Part shown: positions 39,261 through 50,186 of the stretch, in pieces
Position numbering within the stretch: position 1 is the stretch's first letter
Layout: every line of letters starts with the position of its first letter
NCBI RefSeq assembly: GCF_013402915.1
Contig: NC_050721.1
Coordinates: 1,054,001-1,118,000 of the forward strand
Reading direction: 5' to 3'
DNA: 64,000 bases
Source: Zygotorulaspora mrakii
Taxonomy: Eukaryota > Ascomycota > Saccharomycetes > Saccharomycetales > Saccharomycetaceae
The notes under the pieces: model-generated
What the model saw: the letters and a program-made list of their open reading frames with translations, nothing else
What the model was told of the DNA's origin: nothing
The model's database searches: none
Position numbers and translations under genes: made by a program

Positions 39261-40277
39261 TTAAGTACTATTTTGGACGCTTGCAGGATGTTCGATTCCT
39301 GAAGGCCACGTCTCATTGAGATGCTTACCAAAAATCTCTGACTGAATATGTTCGATTAGCTTTTTATCGCCAGCGCTTAATACGCCATTGCTGGCTTTAA
39401 CTATAGAATAGCTGCTTAATGCAGCTTTCAGTTCATCCAAGTTGCTAACTCCGATGACTGTTGGACCGTTATTCAGCCATTCTGAAAGGGCAAACTTATT
39501 GGCTAAATCAGCTAATTCTGTATCATTTTGCTCGCAATACCTGGCAGCATTATCTGCACAAGTACGCAACCCTTGCGAACATGGATGAAATGAAAGTGTT
39601 GGTTGAGATCTTAGTAGTGACATTGCCAATATTGAACCATTACTTATACTCTTCAATTTTGAATCTTGTTTCCATTCATCGGCATGATGCTTCAATAACA
39701 TGTTTTGTAAATTTAGATTACAATAGGATAAAACGGCATCTAAAGGACCTATCTCAGGCTCTTTTTCAAAGCAATGCTTAGTAACTCTCCTCAAATAATC
39801 AACTGGGTAGCCTGATAATCCAAAGTTTTTAATAATACCTTCATCCTTTAGTTTCTTTAGCTCTTTCAAAGCTTCCAAAGTTTGGGACATAGGAACAAAT
39901 TCGATATCGTGCAAATACACGAGATTTAAATAATCAGTCCTCAACCTCTCACATGATCTTTTGACACTGAATCTCACATGTTCCCTGCTATAATCGAATT
40001 CATCTAATTGGATTCTGCCAACTTTTGTACAAATAAAATAAGTGTTACGAGGGAATTCATCTCTTATTTGGTCAAGAGCATCGCCGTATATGGCTTCGCT
40101 AGGGCCATAATAAGGCGATGTATCAATAGCATTTATGCCATTTGAAAAGGCATATTTCAATATATTCACGATGGGCACTTGAGAAGGATTTTCGTTATAC
40201 TCTTGTTTTAATGTAGCGCCTCCCAAGATAAGAGGCGATAAAGTCGTGATATCAGTTGGGTCCACAGTGCCTGCCAT
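39261..40277 (-). CDS. ARA2: Ara2, NAD-dependent arabinose dehydrogenase
   Basis: Aldo-keto reductase acting in D-erythroascorbate synthesis (oxidation of D-arabinose). 338 residues (yeast 335). Catalytic tetrad of the AKR fold visible: Asp52, Tyr57 (IDTSPYYGPSE), Lys85 (CTKVG) and His123 (YLHDIEF). GPTVIGVSNLDEL near the C-terminus is the usual cofactor-loop region. Convergent with the YET gene, 52 bp apart. YMR041C in S. cerevisiae; this is the last gene before the synteny junction. Confidence 0.94.
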   Translation of the reverse strand: MAGTVDPTDITTLSPLILGGATLKQEYNENPSQVPIVNILKYAFSNGINAIDTSPYYGPSEAIYGDALDQIRDEFPRNTYFICTKVGRIQLDEFDYSREHVRFSVKRSCERLRTDYLNLVYLHDIEFVPMSQTLEALKELKKLKDEGIIKNFGLSGYPVDYLRRVTKHCFEKEPEIGPLDAVLSYCNLNLQNMLLKHHADEWKQDSKLKSISNGSILAMSLLRSQPTLSFHPCSQGLRTCADNAARYCEQNDTELADLANKFALSEWLNNGPTVIGVSNLDELKAALSSYSIVKASNGVLSAGDKKLIEHIQSEIFGKHLNETWPSGIEHPASVQNST

Positions 40278-41790
40278 CGATTCTTTTCTACTTGCACAAA
40301 GACCTACAAGAGACCCTCAAACGTATTCTGATATGATTATCTTTGAGGTGGGATCTCTCGTAAGGGACTACAAAGGTTACTAGTTTTTGTCGAAACATAG
40401 CCAGTCCCAAGGAATAGTGGCTTTGGGTGAAAACAAAGAAAAGTCAAAGAATAATACAATTGTAAATACCAGTGAGCAATAGGAGGAGTGTGCTGACTCT
40501 GAAAAACATAGCAGAGTATACAGAAAATCGAAAAATAACCTCATGGCTGTTTTTTTTTGAAAACAAACCCTCTAGAGCCGCGTCCCTTAACATGTTTTTG
40601 ACATGCTGTGTTTTGGACATCGACAACACAAGCCGTGTCATCCTTTAACAGATGCTGTCAGACTACAAAGGGTCTGCATATTGTGCTATGCTACAAGGTA
40701 TTGATCTAATATGAAACTTAATCAGCCCAAACCACCAAGCTAGCAAGGCTCTGCAATTTCAAAATGCAATACTTGCAATTGTGCAACTAGTTTGTAGCAT
40801 TCAATTTTAGCAAAGCTCCACATCTTTTTGAACTAGACCCAAATTCCAAACTTGTCAAGGTGTGAGAGGTTTAACCCGTCATTGTTAAATGCTGGAATTA
40901 TTCCTACACATTTTTAATGTGGAGCGGATATCAAATTATTATTGGGCTTTCAATTAAAAGTTAGGTATCTCAATGAATATAGAGGCTGAATATGCAAGAC
41001 AGCGGTTCTCATAACAATTAAAAGAATGAGGTGAAATTAGTCACTGTATGTTTCCCGCCAGCACAAAAGTTAAACGTCTCAACATTTTCGCACAATTTAC
41101 CATAAGTTCGAACTAAATATGTTTCATTGCCTTTTGGAGGTAAAGCTTATTTTAGTTCTTCAGCTGAAATAATGAGAGGAGCCTCCGTTGTGTTTAACAA
41201 CGAAGAAGTGAAATTTTCATGCAAGACAGCTTTAAAACGTTCTTGAGAGAGTTAATAATAATCGGAACTATTGCCCTCCGGTTTCATAGATATTGACAAT
41301 ATTACCGTAATGTTCAGTCATAGATATATATAAATCCTCGTTTTCTATACCATAGTGAAACCTTAAGAACTAAGAGTGAGCATCTAGCAAAGACTACAAA
41401 ATATATTCTCCACAAATCATATGTATATAACCATCGAACAAGACGAAGAGTGGAGGATTCTCATTGAGCCGCCACAGGTTGTAATAGCATCAAATTTTCC
41501 GTCCTATAGAATCTAAAAGACATCTGTTATCTCTAAATGCATGCCATAGATTCCTCTATAGTCGAATTTCTGAATTTTAAACGTCATGCGATAAGTTTTC
41601 AGCCTACAACTCTATGGAATCAAATGATAACTTTTAGGACTTCGTCTGAACTCATTTATTTTGCTCAGTCACTGGAAAGGAGCCATCATTGGTTTAGCTT
41701 TGTTTCACAGGTTTTCTCTTCGGTATTTCCTATCCAGCTTTGATATCAGCCTCTATTTCAACAAAAGTAGCAAAGATTTCTCACATTCAC
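40278..41790. other. Long intergenic at the synteny junction ARA2 / MCH2-like
   Basis: 1.51 kb. The left kilobase (ARA2 promoter) has no recognisable feature. The right part (about 41.31-41.76 kb) is a decayed LTR (listed separately). No ARG80 or MCM1, which follow ARA2 in S. cerevisiae, is present. Confidence 0.55.
41311..41763 (+). mobile_element. Decayed solo LTR (Ty/copia-like), copy A
   Basis: Shares a collinear, diverged block with the sequence at about 54.4-54.81 kb: for example ATGCCATAGATTCCTCTATA against ATGCCATAGACTCCTTCGTA, and both end in ATTTCAACA, the typical 3' end of yeast LTRs. The 5' end is uncertain; TGTTCAG at 41311 is a plausible start. No internal retrotransposon coding sequence is present. 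It lies immediately 3' of the MCH2-like gene. Confidence 0.65.
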
Positions 41791-43164
41791 TTAGAGCAAG
41801 CTCTTTTTTGAGCTTCTCAAGGTGATCAGACCTTTTGAAAAACTATAAAATGAAACCGGGACAGCAACTTCATCATTATCCATCAAAGAGTCTTGATCGG
41901 AAGCGGCATCTCTCGCTACTAAATAACCTCTGAGTAGGAAAAGACATGATGAAGCTCCAAAATAACAAAATCCGGAGAAAATAGCTGTATTAACATATGC
42001 AGTAGCATTTTGTACTGAAGAGGCCAATTGAATGCCTATAACGGGCGAGGGCAACGAAAAAATGCCAACAAATATCCACAGTGCACCAAAGGTGACATCT
42101 AATTTCCTCAATCCTACCACTCTTGTGACAATAGATCCCAACAGTACCCATATAGACCCCATGAGCATTCCTTCTATGAGAGCGAAGACAATCGCTGTCG
42201 CCATATTCTTACAAGGTATCCACATTGCCCAGGAAAAAATTGCAACAACCAGATGCACTACAACTCCGACGGTAATAGAGCCAAACATATCTGCCAAATA
42301 ACCAACAATGGGTCTTCCAATAATGTTTCCAACGCTGATCATGCAAGACACATATGACCCCTGTGTTGGAGAGTATCCGAGACTTGTTGTGAATGCTGAT
42401 AAAGAATACAAAAGAATGACGTACCCAAGCATGGTAAAAGAAACCCAACCACAGACAAGCCAAGCACCCGGACTGGAGAAAACTTCTTTATCAAACAGTT
42501 TGATCTTATAATTGTCTTTTTTAAACACAGCTTGTCTTCGCGTCCGTGTCAACGTTAAAGCTATGCTACTCAAGCACGTACACATAATAAATTGCACAAT
42601 TAGAGCCCATTTCACACTTTTGACTTCAATTATCCTCTGCATCCCTAAGTTGAATATGACACCACCAAGGCCACTTCCTCCCGCGGCAACACCAGATGCT
42701 AGAGATCTTTTTCTTCTGAACCACTGAGGCAGAAGTGAGATATTGGGCACGAATATGAATGCCAATCCAAATGAAATCAAAACTCCCTGAGTTAAGTAAA
42801 TCTGCCACAACTTTCGAGAAAATGCTGCTAGCATTAAACCCGTACCCTGGAATACGATTCCAATAGCGATGCTCACATGAACACCAAATCGATGGGACAC
42901 CCACGTAATGAATGGTGCGAACAATAAACCTACTCCGAAGGCAATCCCACCAACTGCTGCATAATCCAGCCTTCCTCCTCCCGGAAAGGTGTCGTACCGC
43001 AAATAGTGCTCCAGGTAGATGGCATACCCTGCATTAGCGCCCCACGTACAGAAATTGTATAAAAATACAGCAATTGTCACTATCCAGCCATATCCACCAT
43101 CAGGAACTTCTATCTCCTCGACTTCCTCGCACTTCCTATCTACCTGCATTTTTTCAAAAGACAT
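41791..43164 (-). CDS. MCH2: Monocarboxylate-permease-like transporter (Mch2-type)
   Basis: Major-facilitator protein of the fungal MCH family (SLC16-like); the yeast members have not been shown to carry monocarboxylates and their substrate is mostly unknown. 457 residues from ATG 43162-43164 (upstream frame open but without ATG). About twelve membrane segments; family motif EVPDGGYGWIV at about 19-29; WFRRKRSLASGVAAGGSGLGG; GYSPTQGSYVSCMISVGNIIGRP; WAMWIPCKNMATAI. Of the yeast paralogues Mch2 (YKL221W) fits best (TWGANAGYAIYLEHYL). In S. cerevisiae MCH2 is subtelomeric, so its place at a synteny junction is notable. Confidence 0.9.
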   Translation of the reverse strand: MSFEKMQVDRKCEEVEEIEVPDGGYGWIVTIAVFLYNFCTWGANAGYAIYLEHYLRYDTFPGGGRLDYAAVGGIAFGVGLLFAPFITWVSHRFGVHVSIAIGIVFQGTGLMLAAFSRKLWQIYLTQGVLISFGLAFIFVPNISLLPQWFRRKRSLASGVAAGGSGLGGVIFNLGMQRIIEVKSVKWALIVQFIMCTCLSSIALTLTRTRRQAVFKKDNYKIKLFDKEVFSSPGAWLVCGWVSFTMLGYVILLYSLSAFTTSLGYSPTQGSYVSCMISVGNIIGRPIVGYLADMFGSITVGVVVHLVVAIFSWAMWIPCKNMATAIVFALIEGMLMGSIWVLLGSIVTRVVGLRKLDVTFGALWIFVGIFSLPSPVIGIQLASSVQNATAYVNTAIFSGFCYFGASSCLFLLRGYLVARDAASDQDSLMDNDEVAVPVSFYSFSKGLITLRSSKKSLL

Positions 43165-44121
43165 GTTGCCTTGCTCTAAAGTAACAGTCTCCGCCACCTC
43201 CGACCAACTGTCAAAGTCCTGCCGTCGCGAAGGTGACACTTTATATCTCCTGCATTTCCTCAATCGTCGGACATCACGACCATGGCCTGAAACTAATTGT
43301 CATAAACATAAATGTTATCTGCGGTCGCTAAAGCAACAGACTTCTATGTTGAAAAATATCAGGGTTTTAATATCCGCGACGCCGCTATAAAACAACAAGC
43401 GGATATAAAGAACTCTAATATGTGAACTTTTCAACTAGCAAAATGATAGCATCACCCAAATCTTAGTTCACACATAATTTACGATACGAGCAATTCAATT
43501 AAAACCGGGTGCATTAATAGAGACACCGTCAGCTAAGTCTTACACAAGCTCAAGAATTCTTTTCGTTTGGTAGTAGAAGTGGATGAAAACAGTTATTCTA
43601 ATGGATGAAGTCAAAGATATATCCGTTGTCTAATGTGAGTAGTGCCGTTGAAATGAACTCGTGAAGTGTACAAAGCTTCAATCGTAGATGAAGTCTGTTC
43701 GCTAGAGCACATAAAGTGCAAACGGAATCTGTTGGGAGGGCTGCATGTTTGTTCAAAGGATGACCTTAAAACTCATCTCAATCTCCTACAAATGCTCGTG
43801 GTAGTTCTAAGGTGTGTTGAAGAGGCATTCAGTGCAGCTTATTTCAAGGCCCCATTTGGCTTGTTAGCTACAACTTTTTACTCCTTTCTAATTGAGCTTG
43901 AGCCTTTCACTTCGTTTCGCAAAGGAATATCAAACACAGTGTGCTACTCATTTTTACTTTCAACAGGGCTTACTTTACAACATGAGACGGCAAGGGTCGC
44001 CGGCACGTTCTAGCCTAGTCCGAGAAGAAGATGTGCTAATGCCTTACTTTGATTTATCATTAAACATGTAGAGGGATTCCTCGATCCCAAAGAATATATA
44101 ATAAGCAACATCGGTACAAAA
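43165..44121. other. Intergenic MCH2-like promoter / CAT8 3' flank
   Basis: 957 bp. Open + strand stretch at 43666-44013 has no proper start until an ATG at 43792 and no recognisable content. No tRNA or LTR seen. Marks the right side of the synteny junction. Confidence 0.4.
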
Positions 44122-47100
44122 CTATTTAGAATTTTGCCACTGAAACAAATCCTCGTAGTTGTCACGAGACTGTGAAATGGCATTCTTTTGCCCCTCATAT
44201 GGTGCATTGTCAGTCGGATAGCCGATTTGCCGACGTCTTGGTCTTCTTCGCGAGCTGAGCGTCAAAATTTCGTTATTACTGGAATCCTCTTCTGCGCCTG
44301 TGATCCCACTCTGTGCGGAATCCTGGACAAGTGGCACCACATTCTGATGCTCCACCAAAGAAGAACCTGCATAAGTTCTTTCTCTCGTGTGTGGCTGTCC
44401 TTTCTTCATGGAGATGCCCGATTTTAACGAAGAGTTGAGATGATTTGAAGAGTATTCTTCCGGTTGAACTGCACTATCCAATATTACGCCCGTTCGATCA
44501 CTGACGTTGCTACTATGATTCGTCATACTAGTAGCTTGAACAGTCATATCAGGAGTCCATGCCAGTAACGGAGCCAACCCTAACGAAGCGTCAACCGCAA
44601 AGGGATAACCAGAAGTATTAGTGTCGTTCTTCTTACCTCTCGCAATATTTGCATTGAAGGCCTCATTGCGGATACCGTCGTTGTGCATGTGATCGAATAA
44701 GCTACTTAAATTAACGTTGGAAAATGACATACCAGCATTTGGTGCTGTTGCATTGTTATTATTTCTATTGATCTGTGCATGTTTACTTTGTACGTCGTTA
44801 GCATTCATGCTATTCTGAATATTGTATTGGGGTATATTGAACTGAGAGTTGGGGGGGAAGTAATACTCGTCATTAAGAAAATCTGTATTGCTCGGAACGC
44901 GGAAAAGTCCATGTACCACATCTGTTGCATTGCTATCACGACTGAAAGATGGCACTTTATCGTGAAATTTCTGGTTGTTTTTCAATTCTGCCGTTGTAGC
45001 GCCCTTTTCAAAGTAACACTGCTCTTCAGAACTCAAATTGACATTTTGCTCAGTTCTGTTGTTGCAATTAGAGAAAAAAGAAAATAAGTCAATATCACTC
45101 AATAAGTTATTGTTGAGCACAGGGTCAAGTTGAAATGCTTCCACGATCGCATTTTGAGTCGAGACAGGATTATTTAGCTCCTCCTGATGGAGCCTTTGTT
45201 TGCTGTCGCTAATTATATCAATAGAATTCGTTGGTTCGCTTTCGATAGCATTGATATCAGACTCGTTGTACTCTTTTTTTATTTTTTTTTCAGGAGGTGG
45301 AGTCGTATCACCTTTCGAGCTGACTGGTGTTAAATTTGAGTTTTTCCTGTCAATATCATCCTGTGAATGATCTTCGCAGTCAAACTTACGTTTTACGTCA
45401 GTTTGGCTAACCGATTGCGATCTAATGAAGGGACGTCCCATTAATCTACTGTAATGGGTAAGTTTTCTTTTCAGTAATTTGTCTAGTTTCTCAACATTCG
45501 TGCTTGGAGGGTGTAGTAGCAGATTAATTGTCATATCTAAAAGTTTTAGACTATGCCAAGAGATGATACCAGGTATTTCAAGCTTTCTGTCATCTTCGAT
45601 GTCTTTAACGATACTTAAAAGTAGTGTTTTGTTATCCAAAAATAATGCACCACCTTTGGTATACTCTAGCAATCCTCTTGCACTTAGTAAAGCGAATCTA
45701 GCCTTGGTACGAGCAACATTTATTGGGAGCGGTAAATATACTGATTTTAAGGACTCCAATACATTGAGCATGGTATTTGTAGCCTGCTGTAATAGAACAT
45801 ATGAAGATGATGATCTATGTTTCATTCCACACTCTTCCTGCGCATTTCCCTTAAAATCAGAGATACCTAGTTGAGTAGCATCATCGCTGTGCGAATAGTC
45901 TTCACTTAAATCCAATCGCGTGGTAGCCACAACAGGTAGATGAATCATTGATTTTGCCAAAAAGTAAAGTACAAGTAAAATCATTACATCCATATTCTCA
46001 ACAATGGCGTTATTTTGCTTCAATCTGTTGAATTCATCCATATTTATAGTTCCATTAACATCAATTTCAAAAATAAGTTCGGATGGTAGACCTCTTCTCC
46101 AATTATCCAAAGCATTCTCATGAATTAATGCTATTTCTTTTACTATTGATTCTGTCATTCCCCTTTTGAATATTGAATCGAGAATATTACCCAGAACTTT
46201 GGCAAATCTGATAACCGCCAAAGAAAATTTACTCACGCACCCTTCCAATCGGATCATTTGACCGGCAAGACTGACTTTCCTATCGTCATTATCGGAAACT
46301 GGTAAAGCACATTCAATTTCAAAATCTTTGAAAAGACGTGGAACGCCTAGTTGAAGCGCTGAAAAGACATCTAGATAGTAAATACCCCAAAATAAAACAC
46401 GTCTATCGCCTTGCTCTCTTTTTTTCATTGTAGATCCTGAGCCTCCGAGAACGGCGCTGGGACACCGATGCAACCTTAATTGCTGTGCCATTGATACAAC
46501 ACGTCCTCTCAATTCGTATATAGCTGAAACATTCCCAACGTTGAGAAAATAAAATAATGATAGCGATAAAAATTGGAGGGACTGCAGTGAGGTGGTCAAA
46601 ACACCAAAATAAGGATTAGAATACATTAAAGTGATTGTGCGATGGTAGTATGATATCAAATTTGTGTAATTCGATTTGTTTGACAAATTACCACTTTTCA
46701 CTTTTATCAGTAAGCCCATTTGACAGAGACAAACAAGGATACATGCAAATATTTTGTAGCTGATCATCTTGCTACGGGTGGCCGATTTCGGATTACTATT
46801 TTTGAACAACAATGGTTGATTCTTAATATCATCTTTGAATTTGTCATAATATGAAAAAAACTCATTTTTATTCAATATAGGGATATGCGTAGACCAATTA
46901 TCAAAAAAAAGTTGAACCATTTCATCAATCTCACTAAATGATAGGTCAATTGACTTTGTATCATTTTTTGTTTCATTTATAATATCAAACTTTAATGTCT
47001 CGACTAAAAATTTTTGAAGATCATCAATTTCCCACAGATTTTTATGTCTAAGACAATCTAAGGTATCCCCTTTCATTAATTGAGGTTCTGGTAAATTTGC

Positions 47101-48222
47101 CTTCAAGGACGACAGTAATGAAACTGAGTAAAGACATTGTTTTGATGTGAATCCGTATATTTCTCGAATTCTTGCCAATAGTTGGGGAATAAATAAAATC
47201 TCTTCGGTAGACCTGGGAACTGATAATGCAACCAAAGTAGCTAATTGAGTACTTTGTTCTCTTGTGCTCATTGAAGTTAGCGCTTTCACAGCTGGTAGTC
47301 CTGGCGCCTCATTCTGTTCGAAGGAGACTGATGTGGGGTCATTTAAATTTGTTGAGACAGGATTTACAATTAGCCCTCCATGACCGCTGGCTTTCAAATG
47401 CACGTTGTCCGCTTCCGCGTGTTGTTTCCCATCTGGAAACCTCTCCGAATCGTCTTGACTTGGATGGTCCCGCGTTTTGTTGAGAAGATAAAGATTCGTG
47501 GAGGAGACCTGCAGCGCTCCACCACTTGCCAAACTAAGTTCCTGGAGCATCCTCTCGTCCGATTTTTTTGCGAGCACCACGGCTTTGTCACTTTTGCCCG
47601 AAGAATAATTCGAAACGAGGTGGATCTGCTGTTCCTTGATGTCACACAGCGCTACCAACCTTCTGTTTTCTGCCTCCAGTTCCCTCACCCTTTCCTCCAA
47701 CGTCTCTGTGTAGCCTCTTGGGAATGCCCTTCTGGACAATTTATCGCTCACTTTGCACTCAAATCCAACCAGGGCACATTGCGAGCATTGTGGCCTCTTT
47801 CCATCACACCTAGTCTTCTTTGCACGGCACCTGTCGCACGCTTGGGCCACTCGGTAAGTACCGTTCCCAGACCCATTAGCACCTCCCTGAGCCATCGAAT
47901 AAACGCTAGACGAACTTGCGGTATTGCAGACATTTTCATTATCCCGTATCATGCCTCCACCGGATCCTCCTGCGGGTATGAGACTTCTCTGTGTCTTTTC
48001 TCGCTCCTCCAAACGTGGGGAGTTTTCCATCTGCCCTTGATTGGGTGAATGTGACGACGGTAGAAGACGACAGCTCGCGACTGAGTCGACCGGTTTCACT
48101 CCGCCCAACGATTTAGAGCCCAGTGTCCTAATATATTTCGAAATATCGCCCCCATTTCCAGTTTGGTCTCCATCACACTCCTCGTTCCGACGCCCCTCCG
48201 CCGCTCCATGACGAGCTTTCAT
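44122..48222 (-). CDS. CAT8: Cat8, zinc-cluster activator of gluconeogenic genes
   Basis: Zn2Cys6 activator that binds carbon source-responsive elements and turns on gluconeogenesis, glyoxylate cycle and ethanol/lactate use; activated through Snf1. 1366 residues from ATG 48220-48222 (yeast 1433). Zinc cluster at about 128-155 ([21 protein letters not shown], last Cys in VGFEC), followed by a coiled coil ([20 protein letters not shown]); fungal transcription-factor middle homology domain at about 570-700 ([31 protein letters not shown]); a poorly conserved Asn/Ser-rich tail; and the conserved ASLGLAPLL and terminal DLFQWQNSK activation motifs. YMR280C; SIP4 is a related but separate family member. 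Confidence 0.95.
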   Translation of the reverse strand: MKARHGAAEGRRNEECDGDQTGNGGDISKYIRTLGSKSLGGVKPVDSVASCRLLPSSHSPNQGQMENSPRLEEREKTQRSLIPAGGSGGGMIRDNENVCNTASSSSVYSMAQGGANGSGNGTYRVAQACDRCRAKKTRCDGKRPQCSQCALVGFECKVSDKLSRRAFPRGYTETLEERVRELEAENRRLVALCDIKEQQIHLVSNYSSGKSDKAVVLAKKSDERMLQELSLASGGALQVSSTNLYLLNKTRDHPSQDDSERFPDGKQHAEADNVHLKASGHGGLIVNPVSTNLNDPTSVSFEQNEAPGLPAVKALTSMSTREQSTQLATLVALSVPRSTEEILFIPQLLARIREIYGFTSKQCLYSVSLLSSLKANLPEPQLMKGDTLDCLRHKNLWEIDDLQKFLVETLKFDIINETKNDTKSIDLSFSEIDEMVQLFFDNWSTHIPILNKNEFFSYYDKFKDDIKNQPLLFKNSNPKSATRSKMISYKIFACILVCLCQMGLLIKVKSGNLSNKSNYTNLISYYHRTITLMYSNPYFGVLTTSLQSLQFLSLSLFYFLNVGNVSAIYELRGRVVSMAQQLRLHRCPSAVLGGSGSTMKKREQGDRRVLFWGIYYLDVFSALQLGVPRLFKDFEIECALPVSDNDDRKVSLAGQMIRLEGCVSKFSLAVIRFAKVLGNILDSIFKRGMTESIVKEIALIHENALDNWRRGLPSELIFEIDVNGTINMDEFNRLKQNNAIVENMDVMILLVLYFLAKSMIHLPVVATTRLDLSEDYSHSDDATQLGISDFKGNAQEECGMKHRSSSSYVLLQQATNTMLNVLESLKSVYLPLPINVARTKARFALLSARGLLEYTKGGALFLDNKTLLLSIVKDIEDDRKLEIPGIISWHSLKLLDMTINLLLHPPSTNVEKLDKLLKRKLTHYSRLMGRPFIRSQSVSQTDVKRKFDCEDHSQDDIDRKNSNLTPVSSKGDTTPPPEKKIKKEYNESDINAIESEPTNSIDIISDSKQRLHQEELNNPVSTQNAIVEAFQLDPVLNNNLLSDIDLFSFFSNCNNRTEQNVNLSSEEQCYFEKGATTAELKNNQKFHDKVPSFSRDSNATDVVHGLFRVPSNTDFLNDEYYFPPNSQFNIPQYNIQNSMNANDVQSKHAQINRNNNNATAPNAGMSFSNVNLSSLFDHMHNDGIRNEAFNANIARGKKNDTNTSGYPFAVDASLGLAPLLAWTPDMTVQATSMTNHSSNVSDRTGVILDSAVQPEEYSSNHLNSSLKSGISMKKGQPHTRERTYAGSSLVEHQNVVPLVQDSAQSGITGAEEDSSNNEILTLSSRRRPRRRQIGYPTDNAPYEGQKNAISQSRDNYEDLFQWQNSK

Positions 48223-48449
48223 CACTGCCAAAGTCTATTGTCTCTGTAATTTTGACAAACCGGCCAGGCAAAATTCAAATATACCTCGACTATACCTTAG
48301 AATATCTCTTAGTTTTCCTTTTGATCTCGAAATGTTGCCCAAATGTTGCCAAAATGGCATCCTACATCTTCGCCATTTTGATTCGCCATTTTATCTTTTC
48401 TGTTTCCATGTCATCCTCACCCGCGGCGCCAGTATCCCTCACCATTTCG

Positions 48450-48522
48450 TGCATGCCCGGACAAGAGTCCTTTTTCTGCCCCGCCCCCCAGATTCCCCCG
48501 CGTTTTTCTGTCCGGGCATGCA
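48450..48522. repeat. 14-bp inverted repeat in the CAT8 promoter
   Basis: TGCATGCCCGGACA (48450-48463) and TGTCCGGGCATGCA (48509-48522) are exact reverse complements with a 45-nt spacer containing GC boxes. Confidence 0.85.
48496..48507 (-). promoter_or_regulatory. Mig1-type repressor site upstream of CAT8
   Basis: Minus-strand AAAAACGCGGGG fits the Mig1 consensus (AT block, one base, then SYGGGG) exactly, about 275 bp upstream of the CAT8 start. A second GC box (GGGGGCGGGG) lies 10-20 bp away but without an AT block. CAT8 is glucose-repressed through Mig1 in S. cerevisiae, so this is plausible conserved control. Confidence 0.6.
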
Positions 48523-49265
48523 GTATCATTTCTAGTTCTGTAAATACTGAAATGGCATCTACACAATATGAAAAACGATGCGATGGCAGAGTTGGCTTAG
48601 TAGACTGGATGTGCCCGGCGTACCCCGTATGGTAGATAGTCCGCATGCTGTCAGTTTAGTAGTACAATTCGGGACAGCGATTGGACTTTGCCGCACTATG
48701 ATGTGCAGTCCTTTTCGCATCTTGACGTAGCAGCATTACAGTATGGGTGGGACTCATAAAGTACGTCCCAAAGAGTAGTGCACCTTCTATATGTAATATG
48801 GGGATATTTCTGGTTGTGGCTGCACAGATACGGGTTGCTTTTGCGCCCGAATTCGCCTGTGAACTGTGTTCAAGAGCTCGTGCTCCCACCAATTTTTCAA
48901 TCGACTCAGCATGTGTTCTGGAATCCAGATGTGTTAGGCGGTCATAGCGGTATATTACAGCCTACCGGAATGGCTTTCTAAAGACGGACGGTGTGCAAGT
49001 AAGATGTAAAAGCTTCAAAAACAGCACCAGAGAAAAAGCCGATAGCAGAGAGAGCGAGCATAAACTGATGTGGCAGCAAAGCTGTAGCAACGATTTAGAT
49101 AGATGCGCACACGGCGCTATAATCATTATCTGGAAACACTTGAAGCAAACGCTATGCTGAAAAGAATGTCTTTGCAAGAAGTATTCGGCGAATTGACGGA
49201 AATGAAAAGCCGAACAAAAAAACGAACGGATAAGGTAATATAGTGCAACATCCACACTACAGACA

Positions 49266-50102
49266 ATGAAGGCTTCATATATGTTTTACAAGCTGCTGAA
49301 GCTATATTTGCTTTTGTGGGTCGTGTATGTGTGTGCAAGCTCAAGGATCCACGCATCAAATGTCGCTGTCTTTGAGAAGCAGCTGGCGCCGGTTTTCATG
49401 GGCAATCACAAGACCTCACTTTCTCTCATAATTGCGCATCCCGACGACGAAATAATGTTCTTTGGCCCAACACTGCAGCAATTGGATCTTTTATTGCCCG
49501 CAGATATTCGTCTGAATATTGTTTGCCTATCAACAGGGAATGCTGAAAATCTCGGAACCACAAGAGAAAGAGAGCTCAGACAGGCTGTGAACTTCCTCTT
49601 TGCGAATTCAGCCAGAAATATGGAGCTATTTCAATTGAATTATACCGACGGAATGGATGTCACGTGGAATGCAGACGATATATCGAAGTCCGTAACGAGC
49701 CTGGTACTCTCTCCACAAGGATCTGACAGGGAAATTCTTTTATCCTTTGATGGTAGTGGTGTTTCGTCGCATTTGAATCACATTTCATGCCATCACGCTG
49801 TTGAAAGAATGCTCCAAGATAATGAAAAAGTTCATTCGGCCATATTTTTGGACAGTCACTCAAGAAATCCTCTTTTGAAATACAGCTTTTTCATCAGGAG
49901 TTTGTCTCACATCGCAATGGAGAAATTGAGCGGTAGAACCAATTTGGGAAGCATTAGGTTATTCAATACTTATCCCCAATACCTAGCGCTGCTAGCAACG
50001 ATGACAAACGCACATCAATCGCAAATGGCGTGGTTCAGGTACGGCTGGTGGTTCTTTTCAAGCTTTGTGTTTCTTAACGATTTGAAAATCGTTAGTAAGT
50101 AG
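49266..50102 (+). CDS. GPI12: Gpi12, GlcNAc-phosphatidylinositol de-N-acetylase
   Basis: ER enzyme for the second step of GPI-anchor synthesis (PIG-L). 278 residues (yeast 304). N-terminal membrane anchor at about 6-24; zinc-binding HPDDE at 58-62 (IIAHPDDEIMFFGPTL); CLSTGNAENLGTTRERELR; and a second His cluster in GVSSHLNHISCHHAV. Start is the first ATG. YMR281W in S. cerevisiae, divergent from CAT8 as here. Confidence 0.96.
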   Translation: MKASYMFYKLLKLYLLLWVVYVCASSRIHASNVAVFEKQLAPVFMGNHKTSLSLIIAHPDDEIMFFGPTLQQLDLLLPADIRLNIVCLSTGNAENLGTTRERELRQAVNFLFANSARNMELFQLNYTDGMDVTWNADDISKSVTSLVLSPQGSDREILLSFDGSGVSSHLNHISCHHAVERMLQDNEKVHSAIFLDSHSRNPLLKYSFFIRSLSHIAMEKLSGRTNLGSIRLFNTYPQYLALLATMTNAHQSQMAWFRYGWWFFSSFVFLNDLKIVSK

Positions 50103-50186
50103 AGAATGTATTTTTATACAATTTATGTTCAAGATTGAGTAATTTAATTTTTTTATTTATTTGCATGCATCGCCTTGGCTGGCGTA

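Larger units (their letters stand above)
48223..49265. other. Divergent promoter CAT8 / GPI12
   Basis: 1.04 kb. About 190-300 bp upstream of CAT8 lies a GC-rich patch with a Mig1-type site bracketed by a 14-bp inverted repeat (both listed). The GPI12-proximal half is AT-rich with no recognisable site. Short open frames here have no content I recognise. Confidence 0.5.

Noticed and set aside
41100..41120. AGTTCGAACT resembles a tRNA B box
   Set aside because: No A box or cloverleaf around it.
47380..48048. 222-codon + strand frame opposite the CAT8 5' end
   Set aside because: Antisense to the zinc-cluster coding region, which is clearly the real gene.
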